Assembly (NCBI GenBank): GCA_963823675.1
Contig: CAWGMT010000008.1
Coordinates: forward strand, 930,001 to 994,000
Direction: 5' to 3'
Length of the DNA stretch: 64,000 bases
Source of the DNA: CAWGMT01 sp963823675
Lineage (GTDB): Bacteria; Planctomycetota; Planctomycetia; Isosphaerales; Isosphaeraceae
Shown here: one piece after another, positions 8,024 through 16,761 of the stretch
How positions within the stretch are numbered: the first letter of the stretch is position 1
How the letters are laid out: each line of letters opens with the position of its first letter
The notes under the pieces: model-generated
Seen by the model: only the letters and a program-made list of their open reading frames with translations
Databases searched by the model: none
Told to the model about the DNA's origin: nothing
Made by a program: the position numbers and the translations under genes

Positions 8024-8935
8024 ATGGCCGATCACTATCTGATGCGCACGGGGCGGAAGCTGGAGGTCCGGGAATATGGCGATTCCCGCGGACACCCGGC
8101 GTTCTTTTTCCACGGCCTCATCGGGTCGCACCATCAAGCGTCGTATGTTGCCGACCAAGCAAAACGGGCTGGCTTGCGCATCATCGCGCCCAACCGGCCC
8201 GGCGTCGGCATTTCGGAATTCACCCTGCGCACGAGCCCTCTCGATGCCGTGGCCGACGTCGAGGACGTTGCGCTTGCTCTCGGGCTCGACGACTTCAGCG
8301 TGATCGGCATCTCGGGGGGCACGCCCTACGCGCTGGCAGTCCTCCATCAATTGCGGGACCGGGTCAGAACGGTCACCGTGATCAGCGGCATGGGCCCGAT
8401 GGGGATGCCCGGCGCGCTTGAAGGCATGGAACGCCGCCGCCGCGCCTTTCTCGCGATCGGCACCCGATTTCCGCGACTCGCCCAGCGGCTGTTCCAGAAG
8501 GTGGCGGCCCGGTTCCAGGAAAGCCCGGAGGGCCTGCTAGATCGCCTCATCCGGACGTGGTCGGCCGCAGACCAGAAGGTATTCCAGCGCCGGGACGTTT
8601 ACGACTTTTTCTTGCGCGACCTTCATCAGGTCTTCACGGAAGGAAACGGCGCGGTTGGCCTCGCCCACGAGCTGGGCATGTATCGATATCGCGGGTTCCC
8701 GCTCGCCGGCCTGCCCCGCGATAAACGGATCACGCTCTGGCACGGCCTGGAAGACGTCATCGTGCCGCCCGCCATGACCTGGAAGATGGTTCGCTCGCTC
8801 CCCAATAGCGAGGCCCACTTCATTCCGGGCGGCCATTTCATGGCGGTCGACGCGGCGCCCGCGATCGTCGCGAGGTTGCGTCAACAGCTCGACGAACCGG
8901 CAGGCTCCCGGTCGGTCGCCGAAAGTCAGGAGTGA
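8024..8935 (+). CDS. Alpha/beta hydrolase
   Basis: 303 aa from the ATG at 8024. The fold is recognisable: HGLIGSHHQ oxyanion-loop region, IIAPNRPGVGIS, nucleophile elbow VIGISGGTPYALA with Ser in GISGG, a cap region rich in Arg and Phe, acid residue in LWHGLEDVIVPP, and catalytic His in FIPGGHFMAVDAAP. Such enzymes cleave esters or related bonds; the substrate cannot be predicted. A GTG at 7991 (VNSPRQELESN) is in frame and has GGGAG upstream, so it may be the true start. Near-full family length, with no signal peptide. Confidence 0.85.
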   Translation: MADHYLMRTGRKLEVREYGDSRGHPAFFFHGLIGSHHQASYVADQAKRAGLRIIAPNRPGVGISEFTLRTSPLDAVADVEDVALALGLDDFSVIGISGGTPYALAVLHQLRDRVRTVTVISGMGPMGMPGALEGMERRRRAFLAIGTRFPRLAQRLFQKVAARFQESPEGLLDRLIRTWSAADQKVFQRRDVYDFFLRDLHQVFTEGNGAVGLAHELGMYRYRGFPLAGLPRDKRITLWHGLEDVIVPPAMTWKMVRSLPNSEAHFIPGGHFMAVDAAPAIVARLRQQLDEPAGSRSVAESQE

Positions 8936-8994
8936 TGAGAACGGCGGGCACGGAGGCCCGCTCCACTGGAGAAATACATGAGGCCGCAGGTGGT

Positions 8995-9110
8995 GCGGGC
9001 GCGCCTGCTCGCGCAAGTGGCGCGCGGGCGTCCCTGCTCGCGCAAATGGCGCGCGGGCGTGCCTGCCCGCGCCAGTGGCGCGGGCGTCCCTGCCCGCGTC
9101 GAAGGTTCCC
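8995..9110. repeat. GC-rich short tandem repeat block
   Basis: Variants of GCGCGGGCGTCCCTGCTCGCG and AAGTGGCGCGCGGGCGTG recur four to five times with a period of about 30 bases. The block lies between two converging genes and may form alternative hairpins. Confidence 0.55.
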
Positions 9111-9130
9111 GTTACCGCGCAACGCTCAGT

Positions 9131-9163
9131 AAAACCGGGGCGGGAAGCTCCGGCCCCGGTTTT
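9131..9163. terminator. Bidirectional rho-independent-type terminator
   Basis: AAAACCGGGGC (9131-9141) and GCCCCGGTTTT (9153-9163) form a perfect 11-bp stem with an 11-base loop. A-tract and T-tract ends serve both strands. It sits between the converging hydrolase gene (ends 8935) and PmoA-family gene (ends 9173). Confidence 0.8.
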
Positions 9164-9172
9164 CCGGGCAGG

Positions 9173-10102
9173 TCAAGTCGAGCTCGCGCGTCGCTCGAGC
9201 GACGCGAGCTGTTGCCCCCGCGGCGGAACGATCTCGTAAGCCGGCGTGGCGGCGAAGGCCTCCCACGCGTGGTCGAGCGCGGCCCGATCGGCACGGCCCG
9301 CGTGGACGAGCAAACGGTAGCGCAAAGCCAGTGCGTGGTCCTTGGCCACGCCGTAAACGGATTCGCGGTTAAACGACGGGCCGAGCCAACCGTCGTCGCG
9401 GACATGCCACGCGACCGGATGATCCGCGTTCGAGGGGTGGTCCATCACGCAGATTCCCTCGATCTTGCCGGGCGCGACCGGACCCGCGTGATCGATCCAG
9501 CGGCTGGGCTGGCCGAAGGAGCTCGCCGCGCCTCGAGAACCCTGAGCATCGATCACCGTGCCGCCGCCGTAGCGTTCGGACATCGTCTTGGCCAGGCGAA
9601 CTCCCAGAAAACCGAAGTTGGTCCGCCCCAGCTCGACGGGTATTTGCCCCGGCGACTCGAACCGCGATTGCAGGTCGAGCGCGAAGCCGCCATCGCGGCC
9701 CGGCTCGATCGCGATCGTCAGCTCCTGCCGCAGCAGTGAGCGGCCCTGCGCCCACCAGTCCCATTCCACAACCAAGCCGCCCCAGTCAGCCCCGTCCTGG
9801 TAGACGACGACGCGGCGGTGGCGAATGCGAATGTCAGTGCCCGCCTTCTCTTCCCAGAAGTTGATCCCGGCGACATTCTGGTGGCCGAACCAGACCGACT
9901 TGTGGTGCTCGTGGCCGATCGGGTTGGGATGCCCCATGCGGGTCAGGAGTGCGCCAGCCGGACCGATGAAGGGAAATAGAAACGGCCGCGACATCCCCTC
10001 GCCGAATTCGTAACCGACGCGCTCGCGTCCATCGATGCAGAGGCTCGCGCGCCCGACCTGTGGGATGGCTTGAACGCGGGGAAACACGTACGAGTCTTTC
10101 AT
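9173..10102 (-). CDS. PmoA family protein (DUF6807)
   Basis: 309 aa. Characteristic motifs of the family are all present: LTRMGHPNPIGHEHHKSVWF, HQNVAGINFWEE, RTNFGFLGVRLAKTMSE, a GPSFNRESV segment and RYRLLVHAG near the C-terminus. The family is common in planctomycetes and other degraders and is named PmoA by database tradition; it is not the membrane methane monooxygenase subunit. It is a beta-rich, probably sugar-related protein of unproven function. No signal peptide is visible. It terminates at the strong bidirectional hairpin at 9131-9163. Confidence 0.85.
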   Translation of the reverse strand: MKDSYVFPRVQAIPQVGRASLCIDGRERVGYEFGEGMSRPFLFPFIGPAGALLTRMGHPNPIGHEHHKSVWFGHQNVAGINFWEEKAGTDIRIRHRRVVVYQDGADWGGLVVEWDWWAQGRSLLRQELTIAIEPGRDGGFALDLQSRFESPGQIPVELGRTNFGFLGVRLAKTMSERYGGGTVIDAQGSRGAASSFGQPSRWIDHAGPVAPGKIEGICVMDHPSNADHPVAWHVRDDGWLGPSFNRESVYGVAKDHALALRYRLLVHAGRADRAALDHAWEAFAATPAYEIVPPRGQQLASLERRASST

Positions 10103-10334
10103 GATAGCACCCGGCTCGGTGAAAGGGATCGGTTCGAGGTTCTGGATTCAGGATACAGGAATGGTGCTCCCGGTGGTGAGATTCAAGTTCGCATGGACCA
10201 ACAAGCCGATTCAGTTCTTCGTCGGCGAAGCTGATACTTGTCGTCGGTCTCCGATCCGCTTAAACGTCGTTCTTCTGAGGATCGTCCACCTCTCGCCCAG
10301 AGGCTTTGGTCATGGGCGCGCTGCGAAGTCGCGT

Positions 10335-10524
10335 GGCCTGAAGGGCCGCAGGAGCCCAGCCCAGGGTGCAACCCTGGGAAAAGAACGACCCCCCCGCAAC
10401 CCCCAAGATTCGGCGGCCTGAAGGGCCGCAGGAACCCAGCCCAGGGTGCAACCCTGGGAAAAGAACGACCCCCCCCGGAACCCCCAAGATTTGGCGGCCT
10501 GAAGGGCCGCAGGAAGTCAGCCCA
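10335..10524. repeat. Three direct repeats (period ~80 bp) with two hairpins per unit
   Basis: Units begin at 10335, 10415 and 10496. Each has GGCCTGAAGGGCC (hairpin 1), then CCCAGGGTGCAACCCTGGG (hairpin 2, perfect arms CCCAGGGT/ACCCTGGG), then an AAAAGAACGACC-C-run tail. The third unit is truncated after about 29 bases. The spacer 10103-11108 holds no gene I can support apart from these repeats. Confidence 0.8.
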
Positions 10525-10671
10525 AACTCTCATCCAGCGTAAGGCAACACGGGCCTGTCAGGCCGGTGAGTCTGGGAGCGAGGGTCGAGGTATCGTTATC
10601 ATCGATCGGCAATTTGCGGCACCCCTTCGCCGTGCGAGCCGCTCGATGCGCTCGGGGCCCAGTCCCAGGGT

Positions 10672-10970
10672 TTCACCCTGGGCTGGGTTCCGTCGGCCCT
10701 TCAGGCCGAATACCGGGGAGGCGCCGCACGGCGGTGCGCGGTCGGAGTCCCAGGGTTTCACCCTGGGCTGGGTTCCGTCGGCCCTTCAGGCCGAGGAACA
10801 CGCGGTGGGCTACGGTACGCGGTTCCCGGTCGCTCGGAGTCCCAGGGTTTCACCCTGGGCTGGGCTCTGTCGGCCTTTCAGGCCGGCCAACCAGCCGGGG
10901 CTGGCCGCGATGCGCTGCGCCCGGCGCCCAAGGGTCTCACCTTGGGCTCGGCACCTCCGGCTTGTTGGGC
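10672..10970. repeat. Four copies of the same hairpin repeat in opposite orientation
   Basis: CCCAGGGTTTCACCCTGGG then CGTCGGCCCTTCAGGCCGA appears at 10672-10709, 10747-10794 and 10839-10885, with a diverged fourth copy (CCCAAGGGTCTCACCTTGGG) at about 10926-10970. They are reverse complements of the 10335-10524 units, so the two arrays point toward each other. Confidence 0.8.
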
Positions 10971-11108
10971 AGAACAAAATCAAATTATTGGGGTAAGTTT
11001 CGTCCCGCCTTTCGCCCTTCGCACCGTCCCGCCTCCCTGCTCGTCGCGAAGAGTCGGCGGTATGATATGCCAAAGACTCTATCCGGTCCGAGATCAAGGA
11101 GCATTTCC

Positions 11109-12014
11109 ATGATCGCACTGGCCCGCCGCTTCCAGTTTGTCGGGGGATCGTATGCCGGCGATCGTCCGGCAATCAGTTGTGACGGCCTCGTTGCGGGCGC
11201 CTCGCTCGACCTCACCCACTGGCAGGGCAACCGCACTCCGCCCCAATACAAGGCCGACACATCCACCGAAATCGCCCTGAATTTCGCCTCGTCGCCCCAA
11301 GCTTCCGATCTTTGGGCGGATGCGGTGGTAGTTAACAACCACTTTGACACCGACGGTCTGCTGTCAATCTGGGTTCTGCTCGACCCCGAAAGCGCCATGG
11401 CGTGCCGCGACTTGCTCGTGGCGGCCGCGGAAGCGGGAGACTTCGACGAATGGCCGGTGCTCGACCGGGGGCTTTGGCTCGATGCCGCGATTCGCGCTCT
11501 GGGCGCGAGCGCGGCCGACGACCGCGAGGCGTATGCGAGCGTTCTCCCCCAACTGCCCGACTTGGTGCGCAGGCTTGATGAGCGTCGCGACCTTTGGGGG
11601 CGAGAGTGGGACGATCTCCAGGCCTCGGTCGCCGCGCTCGAGTCGGGTCGTCTCCGCGCGCAGCAACGCGATGCGATCGGAGTCATGATCCATGCCGAGG
11701 GCCAACCCGAGGTTCCCGGCTCGCTCCTGGCCCGGCAGTTTCTCCCGGGTGCAAGGCGCTACCTCCTGGTCTTTGAGCGTGAAGGCGGGCAGTTCGACTA
11801 CCGCTACGAGCGTCCCCATTATGCGTGGGCCGATACCGTGGTTCGGCCGGTGCTGCCCGAGCCGGACGCCGCGGCGCTGGCCGCCGCGCTGGGACCGGAA
11901 TGGACGGACGCAGGTCTACCCGGCATGACCGGTATCGTCCGGACTCGGCGTGCCGCGAAGGAGCCTCCCGATTCGCTGATACTCCGGCTGGCGCAGGTCG
12001 ATTTCCTCGGATGA
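11109..12014 (+). CDS. DUF6687 family protein
   Basis: 301 aa starting MIALARRFQFVGGSYAGDRP. The family-typical opening is visible: LDLTHWQGNRTPPQYKADTS, then DAVVVNNHFDTDGLLSIWVL and ESAMACRDLLVAAAEAGDF. The NNHFDTDG stretch resembles a metal-binding or catalytic core, but the family has no proven function as far as I know. AAGGAG at 11095-11100 lies nine bases before this ATG, favouring it over an in-frame ATG at 11067. It stands alone downstream of the hairpin-repeat arrays. Confidence 0.8.
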   Translation: MIALARRFQFVGGSYAGDRPAISCDGLVAGASLDLTHWQGNRTPPQYKADTSTEIALNFASSPQASDLWADAVVVNNHFDTDGLLSIWVLLDPESAMACRDLLVAAAEAGDFDEWPVLDRGLWLDAAIRALGASAADDREAYASVLPQLPDLVRRLDERRDLWGREWDDLQASVAALESGRLRAQQRDAIGVMIHAEGQPEVPGSLLARQFLPGARRYLLVFEREGGQFDYRYERPHYAWADTVVRPVLPEPDAAALAAALGPEWTDAGLPGMTGIVRTRRAAKEPPDSLILRLAQVDFLG

Positions 12015-12101
12015 GACACACAATGTCCTCTCAACCAAAACTCTTGCCGCGTAACTTGGAGGCTTGACCGGAGCAATCGTCTTCTCCTCCCAGCCGCGGC
12101 G

Positions 12102-12620
12102 ATGCCGCAAAGGCGAGGAGCAAATGTGGAACGAGTGGAATCGATGGTGGAGTGGACGAATACGCGACCTGGCGAGTCGACACCAGTTGCTCTGTTCACT
12201 TTGTACTCGCCGCCGTACTGCGCCCCGTACGACGGCAGTTGCGAGCGTGCCAATCGCACGCTCAAGGAGTTGACCGCGCACGTTGCCGAACAAGCGGGTC
12301 GTCGCGACTTCTGGACGAGCGACGATCTCCTGGTGGCGCGTCTCCGCGCCAACCGGCTGAGCCGGCCCTGGGGAGCGACGGGCGCGACGCCGGCAGAAAC
12401 CTGGTCGGCGCGCGACGTTTTGTCGCTGGACAAACGCAAAAACATGTGGCAACACTTGAGGAGCGAGATTGCGACTGTCCTGGACCAGCGCGTGCTCGAT
12501 CCGACAGCCGCGCTCTCGCATTACCCCCAAGCCGAGATCGAGCGCATCGCGGCGCAACCCGTCCTCGAACAGCTCGGTCTCCTTCACGTCACGAGGAGAC
12601 GAATTACTCCGGCATTTTGA
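12102..12620 (+). pseudogene. Integrase-core transposase, C-terminal fragment
   Basis: The frame contains FTLYSPPYCAPYDGSCERAN followed by RTLKELTAHV, the region around the last acidic residue of an rve/DDE integrase core, then FWTSDDLLVARLRANRL and GATPAETW. The first two catalytic Asp residues and all of the N-terminal DNA-binding region are absent, so this is the 3' remnant of an IS3/IS481-like or related transposase gene. It abuts a truncated DUF4268 domain at about 12600, suggesting that a deletion at an insertion sequence removed both missing halves. Confidence 0.65.
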
Positions 12621-12912
12621 CGCCAAATCAGTGCAAGAATTACGGTGGGGGAACACCGATGCGAACAAGCAGATCTTCGACCGGCTGCACAGCTACAAGG
12701 AGCAAATCGAGACCTTGTTCGGCGGGGAGTTGTCATGGCAGCGGCTCGATGCCAAGCAAAGTTGCCGCATAGCCCACACCGTCTCGACCGGCGGGTGGAG
12801 GAGCGACGAGGCGAAGTGGCCCGAGATCCAAGACGCCATGATCGACGAGATGATGCGCTTGGAACGCGCGCTGAAACCCCTGATCGCCACTCTCAAGTCT
12901 GATTTTTCGTGA
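12601..12912 (+). pseudogene. DUF4268 domain fragment (C-terminal end of a nuclease-like protein)
   Basis: The frame reads KSVQELRWGNTDANKQIFD, then LHSYKEQIETLFGGELSWQR and LDAKQSCRIAHT, ending in a helix with ALKPLIATLKSDFS. This matches the DUF4268 pattern (W, NK..F..L, K..IE..FG..L.W, K.SRI). DUF4268 normally caps a PD-(D/E)XK-like N-terminal region, which is missing here, and no start codon fits the homology. It lies directly after the transposase remnant and 53 bases before another PD-(D/E)XK-like gene. Confidence 0.6.
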
Positions 12913-12965
12913 AACCACTCGATTGTCCTAAGAGGTGAGCCTCGCAACGCATCGCAGGTGAGCAA

Positions 12966-14120
12966 ATGGCTGGGCGCATCTACCTTCTCAAAGAAGATTC
13001 CAAGCTCCTCGCAATGGAGGAGGCACCCTACGACTCGGAAAGCCTCTTGCAGAAGTTGTTGGCGGACCACCCGGATCTCCTTGCTGGGGACCAGATCGAC
13101 GCCGAGGAGCCGAGGCGCTGGCTGCTTGTCACCCGTGAGATGGCTGTGCCCGGTGAACAAGACGGGGCGGCTCGACGGTCGCTCGACCATCTGTTCCTTG
13201 ACCAAGATGCAATCCCCACTCTCGCCGAGGTCAAGAGAAGCTCCGATACCCGCATCCGGCGTGAGGTCATCGGTCAGATGCTTGACTACGCCGCCAATGC
13301 CGTCGCCTACTGGCCCGTCGAGGAGATCAAAGCCAAGTTCGAGAGCCGGTGCAAGGATGACGGCGACGACCCTCATGACGAACTCGTCGGCCTCCTCGGC
13401 GAAGGTCAAGAAATTTCGACCTTCTGGCAGTCAGTGAAAACGAACCTCCAGGCTGGGCGGGTCCGCCTGCTATTCATTGCTGACGAGATTCCAACTGAGT
13501 TGCGCCGGGTCGTAGAGTTCCTCAACAGCCAGATGGACCCGGCAGAGGTGGTCGCCATCGAGGTCAAACAGTTCGTGGGTGAGAACCTCAAGACGCTCGT
13601 CCCACGTGTCGTGGGGCAGACGGAAACGGCTCGCCAGAAAAAGAAAGTGGATCGGGGCGAAACACGGCAGTGGGATGAGTCGTCATTCTTTTCGGAACTG
13701 AGTCAAAGACGGGGTGAACAAGAGGCGGCAGTCGCTCGGCGACTTCTCGAATGGGCGAACAAAAACGGTCTCCGTGTTTGGTGGGGTCAAGGCAAGAAAG
13801 ACGGATCGTTCTTTCCGTCGTACATCAGCAGGGTCGGTCAGCACCTTCTCTTCTCCGTGTGGACATATGGGAGCGTCGAGCTTCAATTTCAACACATGAA
13901 GAAACCACCGTTCGCCGAAGAAGTGAAACGGAAGGAACTTGCACAGCGGCTCTCGGTGATCGGCGTGTCGATACCCGAAGAAGCTCTGGCCAGACGGCCA
14001 ACATTCGGTCTTAGGTTGCTGTTGGACCCAGGTCACTCGGGCAAGTTCTTGGGGGTCTTCGACTGGATGTTGTCCGAGATCAAGAATGTCGAGCATGAGG
14101 CGGAAGCCGATCAGGTTTAG
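12966..14120 (+). CDS. PD-(D/E)XK nuclease-like protein
   Basis: 384 aa. In the N-terminal third, ARRSLDHLFLDQDAIPTLAEV followed by KRSSDTRIRREVIGQMLDY fits a PD-(D/E)XK fold: an acidic residue in the strand LDHLFLD, then E-V-K, then a Gln/Arg-containing helix. The middle part has RLLFIADEIPTELRRVVEFL and DPAEVVAIEVKQFV, both common in this group. The C-terminal part resembles a helical substrate-binding region. Proteins of this type are often linked to restriction or defence, but the target is unknown. It follows a DUF4268 remnant and precedes a small unknown operon. Confidence 0.65.
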   Translation: MAGRIYLLKEDSKLLAMEEAPYDSESLLQKLLADHPDLLAGDQIDAEEPRRWLLVTREMAVPGEQDGAARRSLDHLFLDQDAIPTLAEVKRSSDTRIRREVIGQMLDYAANAVAYWPVEEIKAKFESRCKDDGDDPHDELVGLLGEGQEISTFWQSVKTNLQAGRVRLLFIADEIPTELRRVVEFLNSQMDPAEVVAIEVKQFVGENLKTLVPRVVGQTETARQKKKVDRGETRQWDESSFFSELSQRRGEQEAAVARRLLEWANKNGLRVWWGQGKKDGSFFPSYISRVGQHLLFSVWTYGSVELQFQHMKKPPFAEEVKRKELAQRLSVIGVSIPEEALARRPTFGLRLLLDPGHSGKFLGVFDWMLSEIKNVEHEAEADQV

Positions 14121-14308
14121 AGAGCCGAATGCTGAATGTTGCGGACGCTAGCTTGAATTTTCGGCCAATGAGAGACGATAAAGCCCTGAATTGGAGAGCG
14201 ATGACCTATGGGGTACCACACAGTTGCGAAGCTGATGGGGCGGCGTTGGGGGTGGGAATTTGACGGGCGTGGCAGACTCCGAGAGCTTGCCCCTTGTTCT
14301 GTCGGCAA

Positions 14309-14770
14309 ATGGAAATGACCAAGGAACCGACGACTCGTTCAGACATTGCAATCCAAATCAACGAGCCGTTCGTAATCAAGACAAGGCAGGAATACCTTAT
14401 GTGGATCTTCACCAAACACGGATTCTTCAGTGCGGTCTGTGCCCGGCAAGGTGACGGCAAGCATGGCGAACCCGTCGATACTGACCGCATCATGGTCCGA
14501 GCCAGAGTCCGAAGCCATCTCGAAGCCTTGAAGAAGCGATTCCCCGATCTGCTCGGCGAGTGCGAGATTCAAGAATCTGCCGGGACCGATTACGCCTACC
14601 GGCTGTTCGCTCAAAAGTCAGCCTGGACGCAGGTGCTGGCGGGGCTGGCGCAAGAAACGAACTATGACAACTTCAAGTCGGAGGTTGCCCGCCATCAAGG
14701 AAAAGCGGGAGCGACCTACGAGCATTCGCTCCACGAGGTTTGGTCGGTGATGCACAGATTGCAGAAGTGA
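14309..14770 (+). CDS. Conserved hypothetical protein, first gene of a three-gene operon
   Basis: 153 aa. Core motifs: FVIKTRQEYLMWIFTKHGFF, RIMVRARVRSHLEALKKRF, GTDYAYRLFAQKSAWTQVLA, YDNFKSEVARH and a C-terminal HEVWSVMHRLQK. Small alpha/beta protein without signal or membrane segment. I have a sense of a widespread small bacterial family with the ending NFKxxxxR...WxVM, but no function is known to me. An ATG at 14315 is an alternative start. The next gene begins nine bases after the stop, so they are surely co-transcribed. Confidence 0.65.
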   Translation: MEMTKEPTTRSDIAIQINEPFVIKTRQEYLMWIFTKHGFFSAVCARQGDGKHGEPVDTDRIMVRARVRSHLEALKKRFPDLLGECEIQESAGTDYAYRLFAQKSAWTQVLAGLAQETNYDNFKSEVARHQGKAGATYEHSLHEVWSVMHRLQK

Positions 14771-14778
14771 GGCGAGAC

Positions 14779-15543
14779 ATGACCACCATCTACCCAGCAC
14801 GGAGAGAACTTGGCCGGGTTTTTGGTACCCAAGATCAGCGAGCGGGAGACACGATCTTGGCTGGCGGCGAAAACAACCTGAAGCTGGGCAAGGGCATGGC
14901 CTTCGTCAAGAGCCAGTTGCATCGGCTGTGTCAGGAAGACGAGACCTGGGAGGCCGACTTTCGGACGTTACCGGAGCCGATTTCTCAGAGCGCCACGCAC
15001 TACGTCGGCATGGTCCTCACGCAACCAGATGGCTTTCTTCGTGCCGAAGCGGAGATCGACCAATCACCCACCGTGAACGACCTCGCCACCCTCTTGGCCC
15101 ACGCCATGAAGCGCCCTCTGGTCGGAGGACATTTAAGGCCCCGTTGCATTCACCTTCGAGGAAATCCGAGATGGAAACCGCTGATTCCAACCTTGAAGGA
15201 ACTAGGCATCGAGGTCGTCATCAAGACCGATCTGCCCAAGGTCGAGGAGGCATTCGGTGAGTTCTTGGGCCAAGTGAAAGAAGCCCGTTCGTTCGGCACG
15301 GTTACGGCGACCGCAAAGCAGGCGAAGGTCGAGACCATATTCCCTGTCGTCGCCAGGTACGTCCGTGGCTATGGATACATCGAGATCGGGGACCAGGAGG
15401 GCATCGGCTTCGTCGTAAGGGCAATCGGTTACGGCGGGCTGGTGTTCGAGGACGATAAACCGAACTCGCTGGCCGAGGCGATGGCGGCTTTGGAACACGG
15501 GCTGGCTCGGTGGTTCAAGGACGAGGGGCTTGAGGAAACATGA
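14779..15543 (+). CDS. Conserved hypothetical protein (DUF6930-like), second gene of the operon
   Basis: 254 aa. Recognisable blocks: THYVGMVLTQPDGFLRAEAE, DLATLLAHAMKRPLVGGHL, RPRCIHLRGNPRWKPLIPTL and KELGIEVVIKTDLPKVEEAF, a GYGYIEIGDQEGIGFVVR segment, and GGLVFEDDKPNSLAEAMAAL near the C-terminus. Parts resemble the DUF6930/DUF7309 type of domain (inference). No membrane segment. GAGG precedes the ATG at 14779. Its stop overlaps the start of the cupin gene in an ATGA, which indicates translational coupling. Function unknown. Confidence 0.65.
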   Translation: MTTIYPARRELGRVFGTQDQRAGDTILAGGENNLKLGKGMAFVKSQLHRLCQEDETWEADFRTLPEPISQSATHYVGMVLTQPDGFLRAEAEIDQSPTVNDLATLLAHAMKRPLVGGHLRPRCIHLRGNPRWKPLIPTLKELGIEVVIKTDLPKVEEAFGEFLGQVKEARSFGTVTATAKQAKVETIFPVVARYVRGYGYIEIGDQEGIGFVVRAIGYGGLVFEDDKPNSLAEAMAALEHGLARWFKDEGLEET

Positions 15544-15869
15544 CCAACCCTACCAACTTCTTCACCGATCTCCCGCCACACCTGCCCGACGAGCTTTGCA
15601 CAACTCTGCTCGACGCTGCTAACGTACGCATCGAACGGATCGTGTCTCATGGCCACGCTTCGCCCGAAGGTTTCTGGTACGACCAGGACCAGCACGAGTG
15701 GGTCGTGGTACTGAAAGGGGCGGCCAGGTTGAGGTTCGAGGACCAAACGGTCGAGATGAAACCCGGCGGCTTTGTGATCATACCGGCGCATAAGAAGCAC
15801 CGAGTCGAATGGACGACGCCAGACGAGCCGACGGTCTGGCTGGCGGTATATTATCGAGAACGGCAATGA
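15540..15869 (+). CDS. Cupin domain protein, third gene of the operon
   Basis: 109 aa single-domain cupin. The two cupin motifs are visible: HASPEGFWYDQDQHEWVVVL followed by KGAARLRFED, and GGFVIIPAHKKHRVEWTTPD. The metal ligands would be the His and Glu residues around EWVVVLKG and AHKKH. The ATG overlaps the upstream stop (ATGA at 15540-15543). Small cupins of this kind bind metals and small molecules; the ligand is unknown. It ends close to the convergent DsbA-like gene. Confidence 0.8.
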   Translation: MTNPTNFFTDLPPHLPDELCTTLLDAANVRIERIVSHGHASPEGFWYDQDQHEWVVVLKGAARLRFEDQTVEMKPGGFVIIPAHKKHRVEWTTPDEPTVWLAVYYRERQ

Positions 15870-15922
15870 TCCTTTCACCAACTAGACTCTTCTTGCGTCT
15901 TGGGCGTTGATGAGTTCTCCTT

Positions 15923-16549
15923 CTACTGCGGGCCAATCGCCTCCCTGAACGCAGCAAGGAACGCATCCGGCTGCTGTGCGCCAGACAGCGTGATCTCGTT
16001 GTTGATGAGGAAGAAAGGAACGCCGCCAACCCGATGCCCCTCGGCTTCGTTGATCGCAGCCATTCCTTCTTGGCTGTTCGGCATGGCCTCGGCGAGTTGC
16101 CGCACCAGGCCAGCTTCGGTAACGACGTCAATGAGCGTCTGGCGGTTGCTGATGTCCCGGCCCTCGGTGAAGTAGGCTCGGAACAGTGCCTCCACGACGG
16201 CATCTTGACAATCTTGTTGGTCGGCAAGCCAAATAAGCCGGTGGGCGTCCACCGTGTTCGGCGTCCGTTCAATCTGGTCGAAGGCGAAATGAATGCCTTC
16301 TGTTTCCCCGACCGCAACCACCTTAGCGTCGAGCTCCAGCGACCGCTCCCAACTTCCGAACTTTCTGATGCGGTATTCCTTGCGGTTGATACCTTCCTTC
16401 GGCATAGTCGGATTGAGTTGGAACGCGTGCCAGTGAACTCGAACCTCGTGTTGTCCTTCAAACGCAGCGATGGCCTTTTCGAGCCGCTTCTTGCCGATGT
16501 AGCACCAAGGGCAGATCACGTCGGAGATCACGTCAACGGCGAGATACAT
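15923..16549 (-). CDS. DsbA family oxidoreductase (FrnE-like)
   Basis: 208 aa cytoplasmic thioredoxin-fold protein starting MYLAVDVISDVICPWCYIGK. The CPWC active site is at residues 13-16. The inserted helical domain includes FAFDQIERTPNTVDAHRLIW and ALFRAYFTEGRDISNRQTL; the second thioredoxin half has HRVGGVPFFLINNEITLSGA with the cis-Pro of GVPFF, and QQPDAFLAAFREAI closes it. This is the 2-hydroxychromene-2-carboxylate isomerase/FrnE branch, disulfide or GST-kappa-like in other species. No signal peptide is present. The ATG at 16549 is the natural start by homology. Confidence 0.88.
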   Translation of the reverse strand: MYLAVDVISDVICPWCYIGKKRLEKAIAAFEGQHEVRVHWHAFQLNPTMPKEGINRKEYRIRKFGSWERSLELDAKVVAVGETEGIHFAFDQIERTPNTVDAHRLIWLADQQDCQDAVVEALFRAYFTEGRDISNRQTLIDVVTEAGLVRQLAEAMPNSQEGMAAINEAEGHRVGGVPFFLINNEITLSGAQQPDAFLAAFREAIGPQ

Positions 16550-16761
16550 CAAATCTCCAATCTGAAGAATTGGCTTGGCTCGAGTCAACGATAGAAGTCG
16601 GCCGAGTTAACCATGATCGATTCGGATCGCTAGCGGCGCTCATCATACTGGTGACAGTCGCCATGAGGGAGACGATTGCCAGATGTTCAGACGGGGCTCA
16701 GTCAGTTTGTGCTTCTACTGTCGGAAACCCGGAATGTCTGTATCTCCGATCGTCGAACGCA

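Noticed and set aside
9173..10102. Methane monooxygenase subunit
   Set aside because: The family name PmoA is misleading; the sequence is a soluble DUF6807 protein without the membrane helices or metal sites of particulate methane monooxygenase.
10335..10970. Possible CRISPR array
   Set aside because: Only three and four units in opposite orientations, each with internal hairpins; the stretches between units are themselves repeated rather than unique spacers, and there are no cas genes.
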